Shown in pieces: positions 30,848 to 40,200 of a DNA stretch of 54,204 nt. The notes under the pieces are model-generated. The model saw only the letters and a list, made by a program, of their open reading frames with translations, ran no database searches and had not been told where the DNA came from. Location: contig JAEUMT010000003.1 in the NCBI GenBank assembly GCA_016791365.1, forward strand, positions 1-54,204. Reading direction: 5' to 3'. The translations under genes and the position numbers were made by a program. Within the stretch, counting starts at the first letter, position 1; the number at the start of each line of letters is the position of its first letter. The stretch is from Hyphomonadaceae bacterium (GTDB taxonomy: Bacteria > Pseudomonadota > Alphaproteobacteria > Caulobacterales > Aquidulcibacteraceae).

Positions 30848-32739
30848 CGGGCGTGTACGCCGCACACGAGCAATCGCGCCTGCGGGCCGTGGTGGACACC
30901 GCGGTCGATGGAGTCATCTTGATCAACGCCGAAGGCGTTATTCTGATGTTCAATCCCGCTTGCGAGCGCCTGTTTGGGTACGCGTCGTTCGAGGTCATCG
31001 GCCGCAACGTGAAAATGCTCATGCCGGAGCCCTATCAAAGCGGACACGACGCATTCCTACGCAACTATCTTGAGACCGGCGAACGCAAGATCATCGGCAT
31101 TGGCCGCGAAGTGCTGGGCCGAAAGCGCGGCGGCGCCACCTTTCCGATCGATCTCTCAGTGGCGCAGGCTGAAGAAGACGGTCACCCGATCTTTGTCGGC
31201 ATCATCCACGACCTGACCGAAAGAAAAACCGCCGAGACCGCGCTCCGCGAAGGCGCCGCACGTCTTCGCGCGGTGGTCGAAACCGCTGTCGATGGCGTCA
31301 TCATGATCGACAAACACGGCCGCGTCATGATGTTCAACCCTGCGTGTGAACGGATGTTCGGTTACCAAGCGAACAAAGTCATCGGACAGAATGTACGCAT
31401 GTTGGTGCCGCCGCCTTACCGAGGCGAGTCCGACAATTTCACGGCGAACTTCATCGGCCAGGGACGCGAAGCAGCCGGCCTACGCAAGGATGGCTCAACC
31501 TTCCCAATGGATCTTTCGGTCGGAGAGGCCAAGCAGGAAGACGGATCCGTTTTTGTCGGCATCATCCACGATCTCACCAGCCGCAAGCGCACCGAAGAGC
31601 AATTGGTGCAAGCGCAGAAGATGGAGATGGTGGGCCAACTCTCGGGCGGCATTGCGCACGACTTCAACAATCTGCTCACCGTCATCCTCGGCAACGCCGA
31701 GGCGCTCAGCACGCGACTGAAAGCGCGCGACGACCTGCGTCAACTCGCGGACACAATTGGCCTTGCCGCCGAACGCGGCGCCGAACTTACGCGCGGGCTC
31801 CTGGCTTTCAGCCGTCGCCAAGTCCTGCAACCGACAGTGATCGACTGCAACCTGCTCGTGGAAAGCATGCGCATGCTTCTGCGGCGCACGCTCCGCGAAG
31901 ACGTGGAGCTCAGCATTACAACAGCACCAGTGTCGATTTACGCGCTCGCGGATGCGGCGCAGTTGGAATCGGCACTGCTCAATCTTTCGCTCAACGCACA
32001 AGATGCGATGCCAAACGGCGGCATGCTTACGTTCACAACATCCGAAGTTGAGCTCGACTCGGCGTCGTTTCCCCGCGATGCGGTTCAGGCCGGCCGCTAC
32101 GTCGCCATCTCCGTTACAGACAACGGGTCCGGCATGCCGCGCCAAGTGGTTGAACGCGCGTTCGAGCCCTTCTTCACCACCAAGGAAGTCGGCAAGGGAT
32201 CGGGCCTCGGCCTCTCGATGGTCTATGGCTTCGTCAAACAATCCAATGGGCACGTGACGATCTATTCGGAGCCGGGGCTTGGGACCAGCATTCGGCTTTA
32301 CCTGCCGTTGATGAGCGAAGCCAACGCACCGCAGCCAAAGCGTCACGACGGCAAGATGGTGGGCGGCCACGAGCGTGTATTGGTGGTCGAAGACGACGCC
32401 TTCGTTCGCAGCCACGCCATCGCGTCGCTCGAAGGTATTGGCTATCGCGTTGTCGTTGCGCGGAACGGGCCGGAAGCCCTGGCGCTGCTGCGCGGCGAAA
32501 CTGAGTGCGATCTTCTGTTCACCGATCTTGTCATGCCTGGCGGCGTCAACGGCTGGGAACTGGCGACCCTGGCGCGGCAAATCAATCCAAAGCTCAAAGT
32601 GCTGTTCACGTCCGGCTATCCGCTGGAGACGCTATCGGATCGCGTTGTGTCCGGCCCGCGGACGCACATTTTGAGCAAGCCCTATCGCATCGCGGAGTTG
32701 GCGAAGCGCGTGCGCGAAGCTCTGGATTCGCCGGACTAG
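30844..32739 (+). CDS. PAS-PAS hybrid sensor histidine kinase
   Basis: The 631-residue cytoplasmic protein has no membrane segment. Order: PAS 1 (about 10-130) and PAS 2 (about 135-255), both FixL-like (AVVDTAVDGVILINAEG / AVVETAVDGVIMIDKHG) and so similar that they look duplicated; HisKA with phospho-acceptor H272 (SGGIAHDFNNLLTVILGN); HATPase (DNGSGMP, GKGSGLGLSM); and a C-terminal receiver with D561 (FTDLVMPG). Whether heme is bound cannot be told. It starts at GTG 30844. Its stop overlaps the convergent gene by 4 nt. Confidence 0.94.
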   Translation: MTGVYAAHEQSRLRAVVDTAVDGVILINAEGVILMFNPACERLFGYASFEVIGRNVKMLMPEPYQSGHDAFLRNYLETGERKIIGIGREVLGRKRGGATFPIDLSVAQAEEDGHPIFVGIIHDLTERKTAETALREGAARLRAVVETAVDGVIMIDKHGRVMMFNPACERMFGYQANKVIGQNVRMLVPPPYRGESDNFTANFIGQGREAAGLRKDGSTFPMDLSVGEAKQEDGSVFVGIIHDLTSRKRTEEQLVQAQKMEMVGQLSGGIAHDFNNLLTVILGNAEALSTRLKARDDLRQLADTIGLAAERGAELTRGLLAFSRRQVLQPTVIDCNLLVESMRMLLRRTLREDVELSITTAPVSIYALADAAQLESALLNLSLNAQDAMPNGGMLTFTTSEVELDSASFPRDAVQAGRYVAISVTDNGSGMPRQVVERAFEPFFTTKEVGKGSGLGLSMVYGFVKQSNGHVTIYSEPGLGTSIRLYLPLMSEANAPQPKRHDGKMVGGHERVLVVEDDAFVRSHAIASLEGIGYRVVVARNGPEALALLRGETECDLLFTDLVMPGGVNGWELATLARQINPKLKVLFTSGYPLETLSDRVVSGPRTHILSKPYRIAELAKRVREALDSPD

Positions 32740-33851
32740 CCCGGCCAGCGAAGACCGACGCGGCGACGTTGCTGCAGCGTCTGTTCAGCGCGTTGCAGCG
32801 CCCGCAGCGCCACTTCGGCTTGCTGCAGCGAGTCCGTCGAACGCAACGCGTCCATGGCAAGACGCAGGCGCGAGGCGCCCTCTTCCAACTTGTCGCGCGC
32901 GCCTTCACGTTCGCCGAGCGCGGTAAGCGCGCGGCCAATCTCTTGTTGCGCCGCGCCCCACGCGATCGGATCAGTCGTGCGATCCACCGCATCAAGGTAA
33001 CGCTGGCGCGCATCAAGCGCCTTGGACAGCCATTTGATGTGACCGCCACGCTCGCCGAGGCTCAGAGCACCCGAAGCGAAATCGGAGAGAATGTCGAGAT
33101 AGAGGTTTTCGCTGATCTCGACCGGGCGCAATTCAACGAGCTTGTCGAGCGATTCCACGATCGGCTGCAGGCGCTCAGGCTTGTAGTCCTGCGGGCGATG
33201 CAGAACCGGCCGCGCCTTGCGCGCCAGCGCAAACGCCAGCGCGCGCTGCACGGCTTCATCCGGACGCCCAACTTTCCAGCCGAGCGCGAAATCCTGCACA
33301 TCGTGCGTGCGGCCATAGCCAGGCAGCGTTGTGATGCGCAGTTCCATCTTGCCGAGCATATTGCGCTTGCCCCAGACGATCACGTCCGCGGCCGAACGCT
33401 CAAGCGCTTCACCGGCTTCAACGGCGATACGCCGACGCGTCTCGGGATGCGCGCGCGGCGAAACAGTTTTGAGTTTGATTGGGAAGAGATCGACCTGCAC
33501 GTCCTGCTCGAACGAGAACATGCCGAAATTGTCTTCGATCGCTTCCTTCATCTCCTGGCGCAGCAAAGAGCCGCCGCCTTCGATCTCAGCGATGAGCACG
33601 AGCGCGCGGTGATCCTTCGTGCGCTTGAGCGCCTGGCCGCGCAGCGCCATGCGCGCCATGCCGCTCGCCTTGCCCATACCGGTGAGCATCCAGAACGCGG
33701 CCACGAGTACGCCGGCAAGGAAGATCGACGTGAAGAACATGAAGACGTTCGGCGACTGCACGAACGCATCCTGGAATTCACGGGGCAAGAGCCGCATGAC
33801 GCGGGACGCCAGTTCGGGCGCGATCGCTGCGGCTGCTGCAAAATTAACCAT
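32736..33851 (-). CDS. membrane-anchored helical-repeat (TPR-like) protein, unknown function
   Basis: A 371-residue protein with one membrane segment near the N terminus (VFMFFTSIFLAGVLVAAFWML). A compact domain follows (ALVLIAEIEGGGSLLRQEMKEAIEDNF...ADVIVWGKRNMLGKMELRITTLPGYG). The C-terminal half is rich in amphipathic helices (ENLYLDILSDFASGALSLGERGGHIKWLSKALDARQRYLDAV...) resembling tetratricopeptide repeats. I recognise no named family. It is convergent with the histidine kinase. Confidence 0.75.
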   Translation of the reverse strand: MVNFAAAAAIAPELASRVMRLLPREFQDAFVQSPNVFMFFTSIFLAGVLVAAFWMLTGMGKASGMARMALRGQALKRTKDHRALVLIAEIEGGGSLLRQEMKEAIEDNFGMFSFEQDVQVDLFPIKLKTVSPRAHPETRRRIAVEAGEALERSAADVIVWGKRNMLGKMELRITTLPGYGRTHDVQDFALGWKVGRPDEAVQRALAFALARKARPVLHRPQDYKPERLQPIVESLDKLVELRPVEISENLYLDILSDFASGALSLGERGGHIKWLSKALDARQRYLDAVDRTTDPIAWGAAQQEIGRALTALGEREGARDKLEEGASRLRLAMDALRSTDSLQQAEVALRALQRAEQTLQQRRRVGLRWPG

Positions 33852-33968
33852 TTAGCGTCCGTCAGTCCCTGCCCAAGCGAAGAGCATTAGCCCGCCGTGC
33901 GGCAACGCACAACGGGCAGAGGCGCCTTCCAGCGCCACAAAGCAGCCTCTCCCTAATTGGGAAAAGCT

Positions 33969-34628
33969 CTAATTGCCCCGTTGCTTAGCGGCTTCGAGCG
34001 CCTGGTTCATCATCGCGCCCATATTGCCGAGATCGGTGGCCTCAACGCCCGCCGGCAAAGCAAACAGCTCAGCGCTTTGCGGACCGCGCTGAACACTGGT
34101 TGTCTCCCAGACGACACGGCCGTCATCGGTGGCGCGCAGGATGATGCCGTCCTCGGTCACACACACCGAGTCAGTGCCATCTTCAGCTGTCGTTTTCGTC
34201 CACTCGGCGCCGTTCTCGCCGGCCACCGAACACGAGCCCGTGCGCGTCGCGGTCTGCGCCAACTCACCCTGCCATGCGTCGGCCGGGTCGACCTCGTTCA
34301 TGCCAGAAGCGCGAATCGCCATCTGGCGACCGCCCTGGTTCGTGAGCAGGAAAGTCTCGCCCGTTTCGCCATTGGTGATGAACGTGCTGCCAACGCCCTG
34401 CGTTGTCATTTCCATGCGAATTTTCTGACCGTCGCGCACCATCACAACCGGGATCGACTCACCTTCCTGATTGGAAAGCGTCGCCTCGGCCCGATAGGAC
34501 GCGGTGTGCAAATCGGGGAACAAGCCGCCACCGGCGCCGCCGCCCGCGTCGGCGTTTTGTTGCTCAGCGCCCTGCCCGCAAGCCGCCAGCGCGCATACCG
34601 AAACCAGAGCCACAACCAGACGACGCAT
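33969..34628 (-). CDS. lipoprotein, DUF4412-like
   Basis: A 219-residue predicted lipoprotein with lipobox ALAAC (C17) and a Gly/Ala-rich linker. A beta-rich domain follows with repeated strand pairs (YRAEATLSNQEGESIPVVMVRDGQKIRMEMTTQG, TFITNGETGETFLLTNQGGRQMAIR), resembling DUF4412/LolA-like periplasmic barrels. Function unknown. It is divergent from the M3 peptidase gene, with about 200 bp between them. Confidence 0.75.
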   Translation of the reverse strand: MRRLVVALVSVCALAACGQGAEQQNADAGGGAGGGLFPDLHTASYRAEATLSNQEGESIPVVMVRDGQKIRMEMTTQGVGSTFITNGETGETFLLTNQGGRQMAIRASGMNEVDPADAWQGELAQTATRTGSCSVAGENGAEWTKTTAEDGTDSVCVTEDGIILRATDDGRVVWETTSVQRGPQSAELFALPAGVEATDLGNMGAMMNQALEAAKQRGN

Positions 34629-34830
34629 ACACTCCTCCCGAAATCCGAAGCCGCATCCTTAGCAGGACGCCCTGTCGCTCGTAAGCCCAGGCCAACCATT
34701 CGTCGCAAAGCGACAGTGAGTTCCCCGGCAGGCGCCGCCCGCCCTTGCTCTGACCGCCCGATAGCGGCCAAAATCAGGCCAACGCCGCCCGAGCGCCTCG
34801 CCGCCGGGCGTATCTTGTTTTGGGGGTCCC

Positions 34831-37068
34831 ATGAAAAAGCAGCTTCTCGCCGTTTGCCTTGCCGCGAGCGTGCCCTTCCTCGCCGCCTGCGCCACGACCG
34901 GCGCGGAAACCGCCGTCGCCAATTTCGGCGACACGGCCGCCTATCAACAGGCTCAAACCAACGTGCAAACGCTCACCGCTCAAGCCAATCAAGATCCGCT
35001 GCTGAAGCCTTGGAGCGGTCCGCACGGCGGCGTGCCGCCGTGGGATCAGGCGCGCGCTGAACTCGTCGGCCCCGCGCTCGATCTCGGCATCCGTCTGCAA
35101 GAGGCCGAAGTCCAGGCGATCGCCAACAATCCTGAACGCCCGACGTTCGACAACACGATCGGCGCCATGCAGGATTCCGGCCGTCATCTCGATCGCGCCA
35201 CCACCATCTTCGGCGTGATGACCGACAACATCAGCAACGAACAGATCCAAGGCGTCGAAGCCGAATGGTCGCCGAAGCTCACGGCCGCCTACAACGCCAT
35301 CACCTTCAACCGCGCACTCTACAACCGCATTGACGATCTCTATCAACGGCGCACAGCGCTTGGCCTCAACGCGCATCAACTGCGCTTGCTCGAACGCACG
35401 CGCGATCAGTTCGTGCGCGCGGGCGCCGCCGCCACGCCGGAGCAACAAGCCCGCCTCGGCGCCATCAACGAAGAGCTTTCAACCAAATACGCCGATTTCG
35501 GCCGCCGCCTGTTGGCTGACGAAAGCACCGCGATCTACATCACCAACCGCCGCGACCTCGCCGGCCTGCCGCCGAATATCGTTGAATCGCTCGCCGCCGC
35601 CGCGACAGAACGCGGCCACGCTGGTCAATGGGCGGTCGTGAACACCCGCTCCAGCGTCGATCCGTTCCTGACCTTCTCGACCAATCGCGCGCTTCGTCAG
35701 CGGGTCTGGACGACGTTCAAGAACCGCGGCGACAATGGCGATGCGAACGACACCAATGCCGTTATCGCCGATATCCTGCGTCTGCGCGCCGAACGCGCGC
35801 AAATCCTTGGCTTCCCCACCCACGCCCACCTGCGCATGACCGACACCATGGCCGGCACACCGGAACGCGCTCAAGATTTGATGATGCGCGTTTGGCCGGC
35901 CGCAGTCGCGCGCGTGCACGAAGAAGTCCGCGACATGCAGGCGATCGCCAACCGCCAGCGCGCTAACATCACCATCGAGCCGTGGGATTACAATTACTAC
36001 GCCGAGCAAGTCCGCCGCGACCGCTACAATCTCGATCAGAACGAAGTGCGCGAGTATTTCGAACTGAGCAACATGGTCAGCGGCGCCTTCTACATGGCCA
36101 ATCAGCTCTATGGCCTGTCGTTCCGCGAAATCACCGGCACCGTGCCGGTGTTCGAGCCCAACGTGCGCGTGTTCGAAGTCACCGATCGCGACGGTTCGTA
36201 TCAGGGCCTGTTCTACCTCGATAACTTCGCCCGCACCGGCAAACGCTCCGGCGCGTGGATGAACACCTATCGCTCGCACGAGACCTTCACGGGCCGCGCC
36301 ATCACGCCGATCGCGTCAAACAACAACAACTTCGTACGCGGCGCGCCAGGCGAACCCATCCTGATCTCGCTGGACGACGCGCAAACGCTCTTCCACGAAT
36401 TCGGTCACGCCATTCACTATCTCGTCTCCGAGGTCGATTATCCCGGCCTCGGCAACGTGCCGCGCGACTATGTCGAATATCCAAGCCAGGTGCACGAGCA
36501 CTGGGTGCTGTCGCGTCCGATCCTCGATCAATTCGCGCGCCACTACCGGACCAACCAGCCGATGCCGCAAGCGCTGGTCGACCGCATCAACAATGCGTCG
36601 ACCTTCAACCAGGGCTACGCCACGGTGGAATATCTCTCCTCCGCGCTGGTCGACATGAACCTGCACAACCGCGCGCAGCCGATCACGGACGTTGACGCAT
36701 TCGAGCGTGAAACGCTCACCTCGCTCAACATGCCGCGTGAATTGGCTATGCGTCACCGTCTGCCGCAGTTCGGTCACTTGTTCTCGAGCGACGCTTACTC
36801 GGCCGGCTATTACTCGTACCTTTGGTCCGAGACGATGGACGCCGACACCTGGGAAATGTTCGAAGCCACCGGCAACGTGTTCGATCCGACCGTCGCCGCC
36901 GGCATGCGCAACATCATCCTCGCGCCCGGCAACATGACCGACCGCGCCGAAGCCTACCGCCAATTCCGCGGCCGCGATCCCGACGTCAACGCCCTCCTCC
37001 GCACGCGGGGATTTCCGACCGGAGAAGCTCAGAGCGGCACAGAAGGCAGCGGCGGCGGCGAAGAATAG
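34831..37068 (+). CDS. M3-family metallopeptidase (peptidyl-dipeptidase Dcp-like), lipoprotein
   Basis: A 745-residue zinc peptidase with the M3 motif HEFGH at 522-526 (TLFHEFGHAIHYL) and the downstream E in QVHEHWV. A lipobox (FLAAC, C20) predicts membrane anchoring in the periplasm, where Dcp-type enzymes remove C-terminal dipeptides from oligopeptides. The C-terminal YSAGYYSYLWSETMDADTWEMFE is typical of the family. It ends in a Gly/Glu-rich tail and is followed by a strong terminator. Confidence 0.93.
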   Translation: MKKQLLAVCLAASVPFLAACATTGAETAVANFGDTAAYQQAQTNVQTLTAQANQDPLLKPWSGPHGGVPPWDQARAELVGPALDLGIRLQEAEVQAIANNPERPTFDNTIGAMQDSGRHLDRATTIFGVMTDNISNEQIQGVEAEWSPKLTAAYNAITFNRALYNRIDDLYQRRTALGLNAHQLRLLERTRDQFVRAGAAATPEQQARLGAINEELSTKYADFGRRLLADESTAIYITNRRDLAGLPPNIVESLAAAATERGHAGQWAVVNTRSSVDPFLTFSTNRALRQRVWTTFKNRGDNGDANDTNAVIADILRLRAERAQILGFPTHAHLRMTDTMAGTPERAQDLMMRVWPAAVARVHEEVRDMQAIANRQRANITIEPWDYNYYAEQVRRDRYNLDQNEVREYFELSNMVSGAFYMANQLYGLSFREITGTVPVFEPNVRVFEVTDRDGSYQGLFYLDNFARTGKRSGAWMNTYRSHETFTGRAITPIASNNNNFVRGAPGEPILISLDDAQTLFHEFGHAIHYLVSEVDYPGLGNVPRDYVEYPSQVHEHWVLSRPILDQFARHYRTNQPMPQALVDRINNASTFNQGYATVEYLSSALVDMNLHNRAQPITDVDAFERETLTSLNMPRELAMRHRLPQFGHLFSSDAYSAGYYSYLWSETMDADTWEMFEATGNVFDPTVAAGMRNIILAPGNMTDRAEAYRQFRGRDPDVNALLRTRGFPTGEAQSGTEGSGGGEE

Positions 37069-37111
37069 TGCGCGGATAGCGCCGCATACTTGACAGAAAT
37101 CAACGTGCTCA

Positions 37112-37140
37112 GGGCGCGGGACACAGTCCCGCGCCCTTTT
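37112..37140 (+). terminator. Rho-independent terminator after the M3 peptidase gene
   Basis: GGGCGCGGGA and TCCCGCGCCC form a perfect 10-bp stem with loop CACAG, followed directly by TTTT. It lies 44 nt after the stop codon. Confidence 0.9.
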
Positions 37141-37238
37141 CGTTGCGACTTCCCGGGACTTCGCTACTTTGCCCCCGCGTCAGCCTATAGCGTTGTAGCG
37201 GCGGCAGTCTTTGCCTTGTCCGCGGTGGAGACAGGCGA

Positions 37239-40200
37239 ATGCCACTATCTTGGCAAACCGTACGATCCTTAGCTGAGTTGGCCGCGGAAGCGTACGATAC
37301 CGGAACGCCTGTCTGGAATCGTCTTCCAAGCGGATGGGTTGAGGTGTCCGCAGAATTGCTCGGAATGAATCCTTCGCGGTTCGATGCGAATGGATATTTT
37401 GTGGGCGGAGCCGGTGCATCAGCATTCATCGCCTTCAACGACGCCACGAACCAGGCTGTGTTGGTGTTCAGAGGGACAGAAGGATTTGTCAGTCTAGATT
37501 CGATAAGTGATTTGCAGATTGCTATCGGTGGCGTTCCAGAGCAGTTCGACTCGTTTACGGCATTAATCCAGGGCCTGCACTATTTCATTAGCGACTCAAC
37601 TGGTCCGGGGTTTGGTGCGACCGCTTTGACTGCGGGACACAGTCTAGGAGGCGCGCTCGCCGAGCTATTCTGGGCAAGCAATCCGCTGTTTGCCGGCGGC
37701 GTGAGCACGGGGTCTCCCGGTCAACTCGCACTAGGGCTTGATGGGATCGTCAACAATAGTGCTTTCGTTCACATCACCCGCTGGGAAGATGCGGTCGGCA
37801 CGTACCAGCTTAACCAACACAACGGAATAACGATCGGGTTTGCGGACGATAACTTCTCCGACGACCCTTTCGATATCTTCGCGGACTTTGCAGGAGGAGC
37901 GCACAATCACGTGCTTTACGCAAGTGACGTGCGGTTCTTGCTAAGTTCACCCATTGCTGCATTTCTTCCATCCGGCGATCTGGAGGTTCGCATCCTCTCA
38001 GTCTTCGGGGCCAACCTCTCTGGCGCTGCACTTGGGGCGTACGATGCGTTTCTCGGGTCAGCGACAATCGATATTCTAGACGGTACTACGCTCGGCCTTC
38101 CTTTGCGCGTCGAGGGACTCAGTGGGAATGACACCATAGTCGGCAGCGGGCTCGCCGATTATCTGTCTGGCGGCAGTCACAGCGACAGTTTGCGCGGTGG
38201 CGGTGGGGCAGATTACATTTGGGGCGGCTCAGGCGGAGATACGTTGGAGGGCGGCGCCGACACCGACACAATTTATGGCGGTGCAGACACTGATACGCTC
38301 ATTGGCGGCACGGGAAGCGATACGCTCTATGGTGAAAGCGGAAACGACACCGCTGTTTTCGAGCGCGCATTTAGCACAGCGAACTATCGCATCTACCAAT
38401 CTGGCGGGTTCTATGTCGTCGAAGATCGTCAGTCTGGCGACGTCGACCGGTTGAGCTCGGTCGAGTATCTTCGCTTCGGCACAGTCACGAACACGCTCGA
38501 CTACTGGCTCAACGCCGCCAACACGTCTCCGCCAACACAACCGCCCCCCACCGTGCCGCCGGTCACCCCGCCCGCGACACCGCCGCCGTCACAAGGCGAC
38601 GATTTCGGCAACTCGATGGCAGCGGCGCACGGCATCTCCAACAACACGGCTTTCGCTGGCGTCATCGGCGTGGGCGGCGATCAGGATTGGTTCTCCGTCA
38701 CCCTGCAATCCGGCATCCAATACAGCTTCAGCATGGCCGGCGGATCGTATGGCGGCGTCAGCAGTCTGGCGTCGCCGCATCTCTATTTGGTCAACGGCGC
38801 CGGCGACATCATTGCCCACGGCGCGCCCGTCTCGACCAACTCGATTTTCCAGTTCGTTCCAACGACCGGCGGCGTTTATTATCTCCGAGCACAATCGCAC
38901 GGCGACCAAGGCACGGGGGCCTATGGCTTGGCCATTACGCCGATCGGCCCGGCGCCGCCGTCTCCTTCGCCGCCTCCGCCAAACCAACCGCCTGGCCCCG
39001 TGGTGCTCAACCTCGACGAAGTCATCGACATTGTCGCCGAGGACGACGGACAGCTCATCTTCCACGTCGAGTACGATGGCGATCTAACGGAAGACATCGT
39101 CATCGGCTGGACCCTCACCGGCGCCGGCGATGATCCCATCGAAGCGATCGATGTATTCCGCATGTCGGGGACGGTGACGCTGCAATCACATGATGACGAC
39201 GGCTACGTCACGATCCGGGTCGATCCGCAGGACGACCGCGTTGACGAAGGCGACGAAGAGTTCGAGATAACAATTCACGTCGTCAGCGGCAACGCGACGA
39301 TCCGCGACGACGACGAGCGCGCCACCATTCTCAATGACGATGCGGGCCGCATCCACCCCGACGTTGACGAACACAGCAACAGCTTCACCGGCGCGACGCA
39401 GATTGTTCATGAAACATGGAATCGCGGTTTCATAACCACTCAAGGCGACGTTGATTTCTTCGCGGTGACGCTGACGGGCGGGGCGACGTACGCCATCAGC
39501 GCAGACGGCGACAGCGACACATCTCTAATCGACGGCGCCGAGTCAGGATTCATAGGCCTGACGGATCCTCATGTGCTCGTGTACGACAGCAATTTCAATC
39601 TGATTGGCCAAGCCTTTGCGCCCGTCAACCGGGATGCGGCAACTTATCAGTTCACGCCGGCTACGACCGGCCTCTACTACGTCGCCGTGCGCGAGGAAGG
39701 TGACAACGACATCGGCCAATACTTTGTCCGAGCCGACATTCGCGTCCCGGCGGATGATTTTCGCGGTGACGCCACGACCAGCGCGACGCTCAGTGAAGGC
39801 GAACTCGGTGTAATTCGTAACGAGCGCGACGGCGACGATGACTGGATTAGTGTCAACCTCGAAGCCAACACGACCTATTCGTTCTTCGCCGTGACTCAGC
39901 AAGTTTGGAGTGGGTCCGACTATCGGTGGCCGGCATGGATTGCCGAACTCGAGATTCGCGTTCTCAATGCCACTGGTGTTGTCGTTGCCAGCTTCGGGCC
40001 CGGGGCAGTGACAACGCAAACAAACCAGTTGACGTTCACGCCAACGCTGTCCGGCGAGTATTTCTTCTCTGTACGATCCCCAACGACATTCTCGTATTCA
40101 AACTACAGCTACGTTGTAGGCTTCGATGCGGTAAATGTCGCGCCGGCAGGCCAACCGATCATCATACAGCCTGGCCCGACGGACGGCGCCGACTTGTATT

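Noticed and set aside
37090-37272. 60-residue ORF upstream of the lipase gene
   Set aside because: It runs through the terminator hairpin at 37112-37140 and into the lipase start region, with no ribosome-binding site.
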